Positions 6,328 to 17,904 of a DNA stretch of 64,000 bases are shown one piece after another. Numbering within the stretch: the first letter of the stretch is position 1; every line of letters begins with the position of its first letter. Under the pieces are notes generated by a model. That model was not told where the DNA came from. It did not search any database and was given only the letters and a program-made list of their open reading frames with translations. This DNA is from Pseudomonas sp. R84 (GTDB lineage Bacteria; Pseudomonadota; Gammaproteobacteria; Pseudomonadales; Pseudomonadaceae). Both the position numbers and the translations under genes were made by a program. The stretch is from NCBI RefSeq assembly GCF_009834515.1, contig NZ_CP019426.1, forward strand, positions 6,217,501 through 6,281,500, in the 5' to 3' direction.

Positions 6328-8739
6328 ATGAAGCGCGTGTTCACCGTACTTGTCTTGCTCATCGTTGTTCTGCTCGCCGGCGTCGGCTGGTATGTCTACA
6401 GCAAGCAACCGACGCGCCAGGGCCAGGTCGAACTGCGCAACCTGCAAGGTTCGGTGACCGTGCGCTATGACGAGCGCGGCGTGCCGCACATCCGCGCCGA
6501 AAACGAAACCGACCTCTACCGCGCCCTCGGCTATGTGCATGCCCAGGATCGCCTGTTCCAGATGGAAGCCATGCGCCGCCTCGCCCGTGGTGAGCTGGCG
6601 GAAGTTCTCGGGCCGAAGCTGCTCGACACCGACAAACTGTTCCGCAGCCTGCGCATCCGCGAGCGCGCCGCCAGTTACGTCGCCAGTCTCGATAAACAGT
6701 CGCCGGCGTGGAAGGGCCTGCAAGCCTATCTGGATGGCATCAACCAATATCAGGACAGCCACGCCGCGCCGATCGAGTTTGACGTGCTCGGCATCCCCAA
6801 ACGACCTTTCACGGCAGAAGACAGCATCAGCGTCGCCGGCTACATGGCCTACAGCTTTGCTGCGGCGTTTCGCACCGAACCGCTGCTGACCTACGTGCGC
6901 GATCAGCTCGGTGCCGATTACCTCAAGGTCTTCGACCTCGACTGGCAGCCCAAAGGTGTGCTGGTCAACGGTCACGCCAAGCCTGCGCCGGCCCTCGCCG
7001 CCGGCGACTGGAAAGACCTCAATGCCCTCGCCCGCCTCAGCGAACTGGCACTGATCGATAATGGTCTGCCGCAGTTCGAAGGCAGCAACGCCTGGGTCAT
7101 CGCGGGCAGCCGCAGCCAGAGCGGCAAACCGCTGCTGGCCGGTGACCCGCACATTCGCTTCTCGGTGCCGTCGGTATGGTACGAGGCGCAACTGTCGGCG
7201 CCGGGCTTCGAGTTGTACGGTCATCATCAGGCGCTGGTGCCTTTCGCCTTCCTCGGCCACAACCTCGATTTCGGCTGGAGCCTGACCATGTTCCAGAACG
7301 ACGATCTGGACCTGATCGCCGAGAAGGTCAACCCGGATAATCCGAATCAGGTCTGGTATCGCGGCCAGTGGACCGACATGGTCGTCACACAGCAGCAGAT
7401 CAACGTGAAGGGGCAGTCGCCGGTGACCCTCACTCTGCGGCAATCGCCCCACGGCCCGATCGTCAACGATGCCCTCGGCACCGCTGCCGGCAAGACACCG
7501 ATTGCGATGTGGTGGGCCTTCCTCGAAACACCGAACCCGATCCTCGAAGGCTTCTACCAGCTCAACCGTGCCGACACTCTGGCCAAGGCCCGCGCCGCTG
7601 CCGCAAAAGTCCAGGCGCCGGGGCTGAACCTGGTTTACGCCAACGCCAAAGGCGATATCGCCTGGTGGGCCTCGGCGTTGCTACCCAAGCGCCCGGCCGG
7701 GGTGCGGCCGGAATTCATGCTCGACGGCAGCAGCAATCAGGCCGACAAGGACGGTTTCTACCCGTTCAGCGCCAACCCGCAGGAAGAGAACCCGGCGCGC
7801 GGCTACATTGTCTCGGCCAACTTCCAGCCGCTCTCGCCGACCGGCATGGAGATTCCCGGTTACTACAACCTCGCCGATCGCGGCCAGCAACTCAATCGCC
7901 AGCTCAGCGACAAGAGCGTGAAGTGGACCAACGAGGCCAACCAGAAACTGCAACTGGGCACCGCCACCGGCTACGGCCCGCGCTTGCTGGCGCCATTGCT
8001 GCCGGTGCTGCGCGAGGTGGTCAGCGATCCGGCACAGTTGAAACTGGTCGAGCAACTGGCGCAGTGGCCAGGCGACTATCCGCTGGACTCGGTCAGTGCG
8101 ACAGTGTTCAACCAGTTCCTCTACGACCTGGCCGATGCGGCAATGCGGGATGAGTTGGGCAATGACTTCTTCGAGACATTGCTGTCGACGCGGGTGATCG
8201 ATGCGGCGCTGCCGAAACTGGCGGCGAATGCCGATTCACCGTGGTGGGATAACCGCAGCACACCGAACAAGGAGACCCGTGCCGATGTCGTGCGCGCGGC
8301 GTGGCAGGCGAGCATGCAGCACTTGAAGCTGACCCTCGGCGATAACTCTGCCGAGTGGAAATGGGGCGCGGCGCATACGCTGACTCACGGCCATCCGTTG
8401 GGACAGCAGAAGCCACTGGATCGGATTTTCAATGTCGGGCCGTTTGCGGCGCCGGGCAGTCACGAAGTGCCGAACAACCTGTCGGCGAGGATCGGACCGG
8501 CACCGTGGCCGGTGACCTACGGGCCGTCGACACGGCGCTTGGTGGATTTTGCCGATCCGGCGCATGGCTTGACGATCAACCCGGTTGGGCAGAGTGGTGT
8601 GCCGTTTGATAGCCACTATGACGATCAGGCTGAGGCGTATGTCGACGGGATTTATGTGCAGGCGCATTTCAATGCCGAAGAGGTGACGGCGAATACGCGC
8701 AGTACCTTGAAGTTGTTGCCGGCGCGGGCAGCGCCTTAA
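6328..8739 (+). CDS. Penicillin acylase family N-terminal-nucleophile hydrolase (possible AHL acylase)
   Basis: 803 residues from an ATG preceded by AAGGAG. An N-terminal hydrophobic segment (about 6-22) should export it. The alpha-chain motif (RYDERGVPHIRAENETDLY, GYVHAQDRLFQM) is followed by the self-cleavage site: Gly252-Ser253 in EGSNAWVIAGSR, where Ser253 becomes the beta-chain nucleophile. Other landmarks are LLAGDPHI and a late catalytic Asn region. The family hydrolyses amides such as penicillin or N-acyl homoserine lactones. Its place between serA and the spu genes matches my recollection of the P. aeruginosa AHL acylase gene hacB, so quorum-signal hydrolysis is plausible but not shown. 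Confidence 0.88.
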   Translation: MKRVFTVLVLLIVVLLAGVGWYVYSKQPTRQGQVELRNLQGSVTVRYDERGVPHIRAENETDLYRALGYVHAQDRLFQMEAMRRLARGELAEVLGPKLLDTDKLFRSLRIRERAASYVASLDKQSPAWKGLQAYLDGINQYQDSHAAPIEFDVLGIPKRPFTAEDSISVAGYMAYSFAAAFRTEPLLTYVRDQLGADYLKVFDLDWQPKGVLVNGHAKPAPALAAGDWKDLNALARLSELALIDNGLPQFEGSNAWVIAGSRSQSGKPLLAGDPHIRFSVPSVWYEAQLSAPGFELYGHHQALVPFAFLGHNLDFGWSLTMFQNDDLDLIAEKVNPDNPNQVWYRGQWTDMVVTQQQINVKGQSPVTLTLRQSPHGPIVNDALGTAAGKTPIAMWWAFLETPNPILEGFYQLNRADTLAKARAAAAKVQAPGLNLVYANAKGDIAWWASALLPKRPAGVRPEFMLDGSSNQADKDGFYPFSANPQEENPARGYIVSANFQPLSPTGMEIPGYYNLADRGQQLNRQLSDKSVKWTNEANQKLQLGTATGYGPRLLAPLLPVLREVVSDPAQLKLVEQLAQWPGDYPLDSVSATVFNQFLYDLADAAMRDELGNDFFETLLSTRVIDAALPKLAANADSPWWDNRSTPNKETRADVVRAAWQASMQHLKLTLGDNSAEWKWGAAHTLTHGHPLGQQKPLDRIFNVGPFAAPGSHEVPNNLSARIGPAPWPVTYGPSTRRLVDFADPAHGLTINPVGQSGVPFDSHYDDQAEAYVDGIYVQAHFNAEEVTANTRSTLKLLPARAAP

Positions 8740-8742
8740 AAG

Positions 8743-8919
8743 CCCCTCACCCTAGCCCTCTCCCGGGGGGAGAGGGGACTGATTGGGGGATGCTCAAGGC
8801 TTACAGCGACCTGACACTGCTTTACCGAATCCATAATCGCTAAGGTCTTTCAGGTCGATGTATCACGCCAGACACTGCGGTCGGCTCCCTCTCCCTCTGG
8901 GAGAGGGCTGGGGTGAGGG
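8743..8919. repeat. MITE-like element, copy B
   Basis: 177-bp copy of the element at 2289-2480. It has the same left end directly after a TTAAAAG stop context, the same core (CCGAATCCATAATCG, AAGGTCTTTCAGGTCGATG), and an intact right hairpin (CCCTCTCCCTCTGGGAGAGG) ending GGGCTGGGGTGAGGG. It fills the gap between the acylase and the converging GlxA regulator. Confidence 0.82.
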
Positions 8920-8925
8920 TATGGG

Positions 8926-9891
8926 TCAAACCATCACCGCAAAGTTCAGCCGAAACTGCTGCGGCGTAACCCCCAACCGCCGGTTAAACACCCCGCGCAT
9001 ATGTTGCGCGTCACGAAACCCACACTGATACGCCACCGTCTTCAACGGCGCCGCCGTGCTCTCCAGCATCACCCGCGCCGCATCCACCCGCGCCCGCTCG
9101 ACGAACTCCGCCGGCGTCACCTTCGCCTCCCGAGCAAACACCCGCGAAAAATTGCGCGCACTCATGTTCGCCGCAGTTGCCAGATCGGCAATCGTCAGAT
9201 CGCCCGTCAGATTAGCCAATACATAAAGCTGCACCATCGCTACCGCCGACGTCGGCTCCGCATGCGGCGTGAGGAACGGGCTGAACTGCGACTGCCCACC
9301 GGAGCGCTGAGTAAACACCACCAGCCGCTTGGCCACGCTCAGCGCCACCTCAGCGCCGTGATCCCGCGCCAGCAGATACAGCGACAGATCGATCCCCGCC
9401 GTCACCCCGGCAGAGGTGTAGAGCGTGCCGTCCTCGACATATAAACGATCCGCGTCGACCTGCGTCGTCGGACACAACTGCGCCAACGCCTCGGCATCGT
9501 TCCAATGCGTGGTGACGGTGCGCCCTTCCAGCAATCCGGCCCGCGCCAGCATAAACGCGCCGTTGCAGATCGAGCCGAAACGCTGTGCCCGCGCGCAGGC
9601 TTCACGCAGCCAATCATCGAACGTCGCGCCAAAAACCATGAACGGCAATTGTGGGCCACCGGCGACCAGCAGCAGGTCGTAGGCATCCAGCGCTTCGCTG
9701 AAATGCCGATGGGCGTTCAGGTTCAAACCGTTGGAACAGGCCATCGGGCCGTGTTCGACGCCGATCACATCGAGCCGATAGTGATCCTCGGGCGCCAGGA
9801 AGCGATTGGCCTCGGCGAACACATCCATAGGGCCGCTGACGTCCAGCGACTGCACGCCTGCGAACACGACGATGGCGACGGTTTTGCTCAT
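8926..9891 (-). CDS. GlxA family transcriptional regulator (DJ-1/PfpI + AraC HTH)
   Basis: 321 residues. The N-terminal DJ-1/PfpI-like domain (about 1-170) shows VVFAGVQSLDVSGPMDVFAEAN and the nucleophile-elbow segment GSICNGAFMLARAGLL. The C-terminal AraC/XylS domain carries two helix-turn-helix units ending FRDAQHMRGVFNRRLGVTP. Members usually activate catabolic genes for amines or amino acids. The divergently placed HD gene is a reasonable target, but this is inference. The ATG at 9891 gives the standard family start; the longer frame runs into REP sequence. Confidence 0.88.
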   Translation of the reverse strand: MSKTVAIVVFAGVQSLDVSGPMDVFAEANRFLAPEDHYRLDVIGVEHGPMACSNGLNLNAHRHFSEALDAYDLLLVAGGPQLPFMVFGATFDDWLREACARAQRFGSICNGAFMLARAGLLEGRTVTTHWNDAEALAQLCPTTQVDADRLYVEDGTLYTSAGVTAGIDLSLYLLARDHGAEVALSVAKRLVVFTQRSGGQSQFSPFLTPHAEPTSAVAMVQLYVLANLTGDLTIADLATAANMSARNFSRVFAREAKVTPAEFVERARVDAARVMLESTAAPLKTVAYQCGFRDAQHMRGVFNRRLGVTPQQFRLNFAVMV

Positions 9892-9915
9892 GGCTGTGGA
9901 TTCCCCCTTTAAGAG

Positions 9916-9993
9916 CAAAAGATCGCAGCCTGCGGCCGCTCCTACAGGTGTCCGCTTTCCCATGTAGGAGCTGCCGCAGGCTGCGATCTTTTT
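9916..9993. repeat. REPIN of the GATCGCAGCC type
   Basis: The left arm AAAAGATCGCAGCCTGCGGC pairs with the right arm GCCGCAGGCTGCGATCTTTT. The core between them is short, and the arms end in GCTCCTACA / TGTAGGAGC. It sits in the divergent GlxA/HD promoter region. Confidence 0.82.
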
Positions 9994-10117
9994 AGCTTGG
10001 CACGATTTGCGCGTCGAATGGCAAGGATCGCAGCCATGCATCGATTGTTCGCTTCCCGCGCCGGGAACAGACTTTCCCCATCAGCGCCACGACGGCGTTT
10101 TCGACGAGGAAATCGTT

Positions 10118-10759
10118 ATGAGCACCACCATTGCCTGCATCAAAATCCCCGACAGCACCCTCGCCCGGGCCACCACCGAGTACATCCGCGACATCGAGTC
10201 CGACCTGCTCTACCACCATTCGCGTCGGGTATTTCTGTTCGGCGCGCTGAGTGGTGAGCGCCAGCAACTGGCCTACGATCCGGAACTGTTGTACGTCGGC
10301 GCGATGTTCCACGACCTCGGTCTGGTCGAAGGCCACCGCAGTGATGACGAGCGTTTTGAAGTCGACGGCGCGAACGCGGCAGCAGCGTTTCTCAAACCGT
10401 ACGGGTTGAGCGATGACGACATCGAACAGGTGTGGCTGTCGATTGCCCTGCACACCACGCCAGGCGTGCCGAAGCATCTGCGCCCGACCGTGGCGCTGGT
10501 AACGGCTGGTGTGGAAATGGATGTGCTGGGCATGGATTACGCGGCGTTCAGCACTGTGCAGCGCGAGGCGGTGGTGCATGCGCACCCGCGTGGGGAAGGT
10601 TTCAAGGAGTGCATCATCTGCGCGTTTGCCGATGGTTTGCGCCATCGTCCGCAGACGACGTTTGGCAATGTGAAGACCGATGTGCTGAAGGATCAGCAGC
10701 CGGGGTTCAAGCCGATGAACTTTGTCGAGGTCATCCGCAACTCTCCCTGGACTGCATAA
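10118..10759 (+). CDS. HD domain-containing protein
   Basis: 213 residues. The HD metal-site pattern is present: His in DLLYHHSRRVFLFG, His-Asp in VGAMFHDLGLVEGH, and later residues in WLSIALHTTPG. HD proteins of this length include hydratases and phosphohydrolases such as cyanamide-hydratase relatives. The substrate is not evident. ATG at 10118 follows GAGGAAA. It is divergent from the GlxA regulator and is the most likely gene under its control. Confidence 0.82.
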   Translation: MSTTIACIKIPDSTLARATTEYIRDIESDLLYHHSRRVFLFGALSGERQQLAYDPELLYVGAMFHDLGLVEGHRSDDERFEVDGANAAAAFLKPYGLSDDDIEQVWLSIALHTTPGVPKHLRPTVALVTAGVEMDVLGMDYAAFSTVQREAVVHAHPRGEGFKECIICAFADGLRHRPQTTFGNVKTDVLKDQQPGFKPMNFVEVIRNSPWTA

Positions 10760-10761
10760 AA

Positions 10762-10860
10762 CCCATGTAGGAGTGAGCCTGCTCGCGATGGCGGTGTGTC
10801 AGCCAGGTAGTTTTCAGCTGACACACCGCCATCGCGAGCAGGCTCACTCCTACATGGGGA
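10762..10860. repeat. REPIN, near-perfect 40-bp arms
   Basis: The arm CCCATGTAGGAGTGAGCCTG at 10763 continues through CTCGCGATGGCGGTGTGTCAG and is mirrored almost exactly by 10820-10859. The loop is about 17 bases. It lies between the convergent HD and spuH genes. Confidence 0.88.
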
Positions 10861-10899
10861 TTTGGGTTGGTCTTGAGAAAGGGACCAACCCGATATTGC

Positions 10900-11790
10900 C
10901 TACGCCGCTTCCGGCGCTGGTGCGCGACGCACGTCCGGCTGTTTCCACGAATCGGCTGCGCTTTCTTCGATGGCTTGCTGGATGGCTTTCTTGCGCGCTT
11001 CTTCGGCACGGCGGCTGAAGAACCAGACCATGAAGGTCACGATCGATACCGCCAGCAGGATCAGACTGGCCACGGCGTTGATCTCAGGCTTCACACCCAG
11101 ACGCACCGCCGAGAACACTTCCATCGGCAGGGTCGTCGAACCCGGCCCCGAGACGAAGCTCGCCAGCACCAGATCATCCAGCGACAGCGCGAACGACATC
11201 ATGCCGCCCGCCGCCAGCGATGGCGCGATCATCGGGATGGTGATCAGGAAGAACACCTTCCACGGCCGCGCACCGAGGTCCATCGCCGCTTCTTCGATCG
11301 ACAGGTCCAGCTCACGCAGGCGCGCCGACACCACCACCGCCACATACGCCGCACAGAACGTGGTGTGGGCGATCCAGATGGTGACGATGCCACGTTCCTG
11401 CGGCCAGCCGATCATCTGCGCCATGGCTACGAACAACAACAGCAGCGACAGACCGGTGATCACTTCCGGCATCACCAACGGCGCTGTCACCAGGCCGCCG
11501 AACAGCGTGCGGCCCTTGAAGCGGGTGATGCGGGTCAGTACGAACGCTGCCAGCGTCCCCAGCGCCACCGCGGCAACTGCGGTGTAGCAGGCGATTTCCA
11601 GCGAGCGCAGCACCGAGCCCATCAGTTGCGTGTTGTCGAGCAGGCCGACGTACCACTTGATCGACCAGCCGCCCCACACCGTCACCAGCTTCGAGGCGTT
11701 GAACGAGTAGATCACCAGGATCAGCATCGGCAGGTAGATAAACAGCAAACCCAGAACCAGCATCAGGCTGGAGAAACGGAAGCGCTTCAT
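10900..11790 (-). CDS. spuH: Polyamine ABC transporter permease SpuH (PotI type)
   Basis: 296 residues, inner-membrane subunit with about six membrane segments (the first is LMLVLGLLFIYLPMLILVIY). The cytoplasmic EAA loop that contacts the ATPase reads EEAAMDLGARPWKVFFLITI. With SpuG it forms the channel for putrescine/spermidine uptake. Its start overlaps the spuG stop as ATGA, so translation is coupled. The C-terminal tail is charged (RRAEEARKKAIQQ). Family and cluster order make the assignment firm. Confidence 0.93.
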   Translation of the reverse strand: MKRFRFSSLMLVLGLLFIYLPMLILVIYSFNASKLVTVWGGWSIKWYVGLLDNTQLMGSVLRSLEIACYTAVAAVALGTLAAFVLTRITRFKGRTLFGGLVTAPLVMPEVITGLSLLLLFVAMAQMIGWPQERGIVTIWIAHTTFCAAYVAVVVSARLRELDLSIEEAAMDLGARPWKVFFLITIPMIAPSLAAGGMMSFALSLDDLVLASFVSGPGSTTLPMEVFSAVRLGVKPEINAVASLILLAVSIVTFMVWFFSRRAEEARKKAIQQAIEESAADSWKQPDVRRAPAPEAA

Positions 11791-12707
11791 TCTTTACCCT
11801 CCATTTCCTTGGCCTGACTGCGGTTGAACAGGATGATCGGCACAATCAGGATCGCCAGCATCACCACCGCCAGCGCGGACGCCACCGGCCAGTCACGGTT
11901 GTTGAAGAACTCTTGCCACAGCACCTTGCCGATCATCAGGGTTTCCGGACCGCCAAGCAGTTCCGGGATCACGAACTCGCCGACCACCGGGATGAATACC
12001 AGCATGCAGCCGGCAATGATGCCGTTCTTGGACAGCGGAATAGTGATTTTCCAGAAGCTGTTGAAGGTGCTCGAACCGAGGTCGGATGCCGCTTCCAGCA
12101 GACTGTGATCGTGCTTCACCAGGTTGGCGTACAGCGGCAGGATCATGAACGGCAGGTACGAGTAAACGACGCCGATGTACACCGCAAGATTGGTGTTGAG
12201 GATCTGCAAAGGTTCGTCGATGAAACCCATGCTCATCAGGAAACCGTTGAGCAAACCGTTGTTGCTGAGGATGCCCATCCACGCGTAAACGCGGATCAGG
12301 ATCGCCGTCCAGGTCGGCATCATGATCAGCAGCACCAGCACCGTTTGCAGCTCTTTACGGGCGGTGGCGATGGCGTAGGCCATCGGGTAGCCGATCACCA
12401 GACAGAGGACAGTGCTGATCAGCGCCATCTTCAACGAGCCGAGGTACGCGGCGATGTACAACTCGTCGCCCGCCAGCATTGCGTAGTTGCCCAGGTTCAG
12501 CAGTAGTTGCAGCTTCTGCTCCGCGTACGTGTAGATCTCGGTGTACGGCGGGATGGCCACGTCGGCTTCGGCGAAGCTGATCTTCAGGACGATGAAGAAC
12601 GGCAACATGAAGAACAGAAACAGCCAGATGAACGGGACCCCGATGACCAGTTGCCGGCCATTGGGGATTATTCGGTTGATGCGGCGTTTGAATTTGCGCA
12701 TGTTCAT
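11787..12707 (-). CDS. spuG: Polyamine ABC transporter permease SpuG (PotH type)
   Basis: 306 residues. The first membrane segment is QLVIGVPFIWLFLFFMLPFF. A periplasmic loop and several further membrane helices follow, with the EAA loop LEAASDLGSSTFNSFWKITI. The start at 12707 overlaps the spuF stop as ATGA; the longer frame to 12743 starts with GTG inside spuF and is unlikely. It is the partner permease of SpuH. Confidence 0.93.
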   Translation of the reverse strand: MNMRKFKRRINRIIPNGRQLVIGVPFIWLFLFFMLPFFIVLKISFAEADVAIPPYTEIYTYAEQKLQLLLNLGNYAMLAGDELYIAAYLGSLKMALISTVLCLVIGYPMAYAIATARKELQTVLVLLIMMPTWTAILIRVYAWMGILSNNGLLNGFLMSMGFIDEPLQILNTNLAVYIGVVYSYLPFMILPLYANLVKHDHSLLEAASDLGSSTFNSFWKITIPLSKNGIIAGCMLVFIPVVGEFVIPELLGGPETLMIGKVLWQEFFNNRDWPVASALAVVMLAILIVPIILFNRSQAKEMEGKE

Positions 12708-13846
12708 GAGCGGAGTACCACGCCGCTGTCGTCTTCCCACCACACGTAGACCTGATCGCCCCAGGTCGGACGCGCGCCGCGACGTTCGGCGTTGGCGACG
12801 AACGACTGCACCAGTTTGCCGCTTGGCAATTCGACGTAGAACACCGAGTGCCCGCCGAGGTAGGCAATGTCGTGGACCTTGCCGCTCGACCAGTTGTATT
12901 CGCAGGTCGGTTGGTCGGCGGTGACCAGCAGCTTCTCCGGGCGGATCGCGTAGGTGACCGACTTGTCCTGCACCGAAGTACTGATGCCGTGGCCAACGTA
13001 GATCTGCCGATCAAGATCTTTGCAGGTGATGGTTGCGTGGCCTTCGGCGTCGTCGATCACTTCGCCTTCGAAGATATTGACGTTGCCGATGAATTCGCAG
13101 ACCAGACGGCTGGTCGGGGTTTCGTAGATGTCGATCGGGCTGCCGATCTGGGCGATCCAGCCGAGGTGCATGATCGCGATGCGCTCGGCCATGGTCATGG
13201 CCTCTTCCTGGTCGTGGGTCACCATCACGCAAGTCACGCCGACGCGCTCGATGATTTCCACCAGCTCCAGTTGCATCTGCGAGCGCAGTTTCTTGTCCAG
13301 TGCGCCCATCGGCTCATCGAGCAACAGCAGCTTCGGCCGCTTGGCCAGTGAACGGGCCAGCGCCACGCGCTGACGCTGACCGCCCGACAATTGATGCGGC
13401 TTGCGCTTGGCGTACTGGCTCATCTGTACGAGCTTGAGCATCTCGGCCACGCGAGCGTCGACTTCAGCCGCCGGGATCTTGTCCTGCTTGAGGCCGAAGG
13501 CGATGTTCTGCGCCACGGTCATGTGCGGGAACAAGGCGTACGACTGGAACATCATGTTGATCGGACGTTCGTACGGCGGCATGTCGGTGATGTCGACGCC
13601 GTCGAGGAAAATGCGCCCCTCCGTGGGCCGTTCGAACCCTGCCAGCATCCGCAGCAGAGTGGATTTGCCCGATCCCGAACCGCCGAGCAGGGCGAAGATT
13701 TCGCCTTTCTTGATTTCCAGGGACACATCGTCCACGGCAATCGTCTCGTCGAACTTCTTCGTGACCCGGTCGATTTTGACCAGCACCTGTTTCGGTGTCT
13801 GGTCGCCCTCGAGGGCTTTCTTATAGGCGCCGGAGGCAACTGCCAT
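12704..13846 (-). CDS. spuF: Polyamine ABC transporter ATPase SpuF (PotA/PotG type)
   Basis: 380 residues. Energises polyamine import. Walker A GGSGSGKST is at residues 55-63, the Q-loop in NMMFQSYALF, the ABC signature LSGGQRQRVAL near 153, Walker B LLLLDEP near 173-179, and the switch His in VTHDQEEAMTM. A C-terminal TOBE domain (about 290-375) is typical of polyamine/iron importers. It overlaps spuG by four bases and is separated from spuE by about 66 bases. Confidence 0.95.
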   Translation of the reverse strand: MAVASGAYKKALEGDQTPKQVLVKIDRVTKKFDETIAVDDVSLEIKKGEIFALLGGSGSGKSTLLRMLAGFERPTEGRIFLDGVDITDMPPYERPINMMFQSYALFPHMTVAQNIAFGLKQDKIPAAEVDARVAEMLKLVQMSQYAKRKPHQLSGGQRQRVALARSLAKRPKLLLLDEPMGALDKKLRSQMQLELVEIIERVGVTCVMVTHDQEEAMTMAERIAIMHLGWIAQIGSPIDIYETPTSRLVCEFIGNVNIFEGEVIDDAEGHATITCKDLDRQIYVGHGISTSVQDKSVTYAIRPEKLLVTADQPTCEYNWSSGKVHDIAYLGGHSVFYVELPSGKLVQSFVANAERRGARPTWGDQVYVWWEDDSGVVLRS

Positions 13847-13912
13847 TTACGAAACTCCCAGAAAAAAACAGTGCAGTTCGCCCCGCAAGGCGAACCCAGG
13901 ATAGTGTGTGCC

Positions 13913-16311
<2,399 letters not shown>

Positions 16312-16438
16312 GCGTTAATGCTCCAAATTTTTCTTTTTTGAACCACTTTGTTCAGCGGCCGAACCCGGACAACTGGAACCGCGGCTAGTCTGGCAAGATC
16401 CGAGGCGGTCTTTCAAGAAAAGACCAGCCTTTCTGACA

Positions 16439-16476
16439 GCTTTGAGCGAGCGCGCCGCAGCTCCCCCGCTCAAAGC
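16439..16476 (-). promoter_or_regulatory. Hairpin between spuC and spuD
   Basis: Inverted repeat GCTTTGAGCG / CGCTCAAAGC with an 18-base loop, starting eight bases after the spuC stop on the minus strand. There is no T-run, so it may be a weak terminator or processing site inside the operon. Confidence 0.55.
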
Positions 16477-16483
16477 CTAGCAC

Positions 16484-17848
16484 TTAGCCCTGCAACGCAC
16501 TGAGGGTCAGGTCCAGGCATTTACGTGCCTTTGTAACCAGTTCATCGATCTCGGCTTTGCTGATCACCAGCGGCGGCGCGATGATCATGGTGTCGCCCAC
16601 AGCGCGCATGATCAGGCCGTTGTCGAAGCAGAACTGGCGGCAGATCATGCCGACGCCCTTGCCTTCGTAACGCTTGCGCGTGGCCTTGTCCTGCACCAGC
16701 TCGATCGCGCCCAACAGACCGACTCCGCGAACTTCACCCACCAACGGGTGATCGTTCAGTTCCCGCAGACGTTTCTGCAAATACGGTGCCGTTTCGTTGT
16801 GCGCGTTCTCGATAATTTTCTCATCGCGCAGGATACGGATGTTTTCCAGGCCCACCGCTGCCGCCACCGGGTGACCGGAGTAAGTGAAGCCGTGGTTGAA
16901 ATCGCCACCTTCGTTGAGCACCGCAACAACGGAGTCACGGACGATCAGGCCACCCATCGGGATGTAGCCGGAAGTCAGGCCTTTGGCGATGGTCATCATG
17001 TCAGGCTTGAGATCGTAGAAATCGCTACCGAACCACTCACCGGTACGGCCGAAACCGCAAATCACTTCGTCCGCGACGAAGAGGATGTCGTACTTGGCGA
17101 GGATTTCCTTGATGCGCGGCCAGTAGCTGTCGGGCGGAATGATCACACCGCCGGCGCCCTGAATCGGCTCGGCAATAAAGGCACCGACGTTGTCGACGCC
17201 GACTTCGAGAATCTTCTCTTCCAGCTGATTGGCCGCCCAGATACCGAACTCTTCCGGCGACATCTCGCCACCCTCGGCGAACCAGTACGGCTGGGCGATG
17301 TGGACGATGCCCGGGATCGGCAAGTCGCCTTGTTCGTGCATATAAGTCATGCCACCGAGGCTCGCGCCGGCCACGGTCGAACCGTGATAACCGTTCTTGC
17401 GGCTGATGATGACTTTTTTGTTCGGCTGACCCTTGATCGCCCAATAGTGGCGGACCATGCGCAGCATGGTGTCGTTGCCTTCGGAGCCGGAACCGGTGAA
17501 GAACACATGGTTCATGCCTTCCGGTGCCACGTCGGCAATGGCCTTGGCCAGTTCCAGCGCCGGCGGGTGCGCGGTCTGGAAGAACAGGTTGTAGTACGGC
17601 AGTTCGCGCATCTGTTTGGCGGCTGCGTCGGCCAGCTCATCGCGACCATAACCGATGGCCACGCACCACAGACCGGCCATGCCGTCGAGAATCTTGTTGC
17701 CTTCGCTGTCCCACAGGTAAACGCCCTTGGCGTTGGTGATGATCCGCGGACCCTTCTCTTTCAGCTGCTTGAAGTCGCTGAACGGGGCCAGGTGGTGATC
17801 ATTGCTAAGTGCTTGCCACTCGCGGGTTTGCGGGTTGTTGCTGGTCAT
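16484..17848 (-). CDS. spuC: Putrescine-pyruvate aminotransferase SpuC
   Basis: 454 residues, class III PLP-dependent aminotransferase. Converts putrescine plus pyruvate to 4-aminobutanal plus alanine. Seen in sequence: the cofactor-binding [32 protein letters not shown], the acidic [17 protein letters not shown] and the PLP lysine in [22 protein letters not shown] precedes the ATG. It lies 56 bases after spuB in the same orientation. Similar enzymes also accept cadaverine or beta-alanine; genomic context favours putrescine. Confidence 0.92.
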   Translation of the reverse strand: MTSNNPQTREWQALSNDHHLAPFSDFKQLKEKGPRIITNAKGVYLWDSEGNKILDGMAGLWCVAIGYGRDELADAAAKQMRELPYYNLFFQTAHPPALELAKAIADVAPEGMNHVFFTGSGSEGNDTMLRMVRHYWAIKGQPNKKVIISRKNGYHGSTVAGASLGGMTYMHEQGDLPIPGIVHIAQPYWFAEGGEMSPEEFGIWAANQLEEKILEVGVDNVGAFIAEPIQGAGGVIIPPDSYWPRIKEILAKYDILFVADEVICGFGRTGEWFGSDFYDLKPDMMTIAKGLTSGYIPMGGLIVRDSVVAVLNEGGDFNHGFTYSGHPVAAAVGLENIRILRDEKIIENAHNETAPYLQKRLRELNDHPLVGEVRGVGLLGAIELVQDKATRKRYEGKGVGMICRQFCFDNGLIMRAVGDTMIIAPPLVISKAEIDELVTKARKCLDLTLSALQG

Positions 17849-17904
17849 GCCAATTCTCCTTGTTATCGGTGAAGACGCGGCCGCTGAGGACCGCGCCCGG
17901 CGTA

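Noticed and set aside
10867..11817. 316-codon plus-strand frame over spuH
   Set aside because: Low-complexity His/Arg/Gln-rich antisense of a permease; not a protein family.
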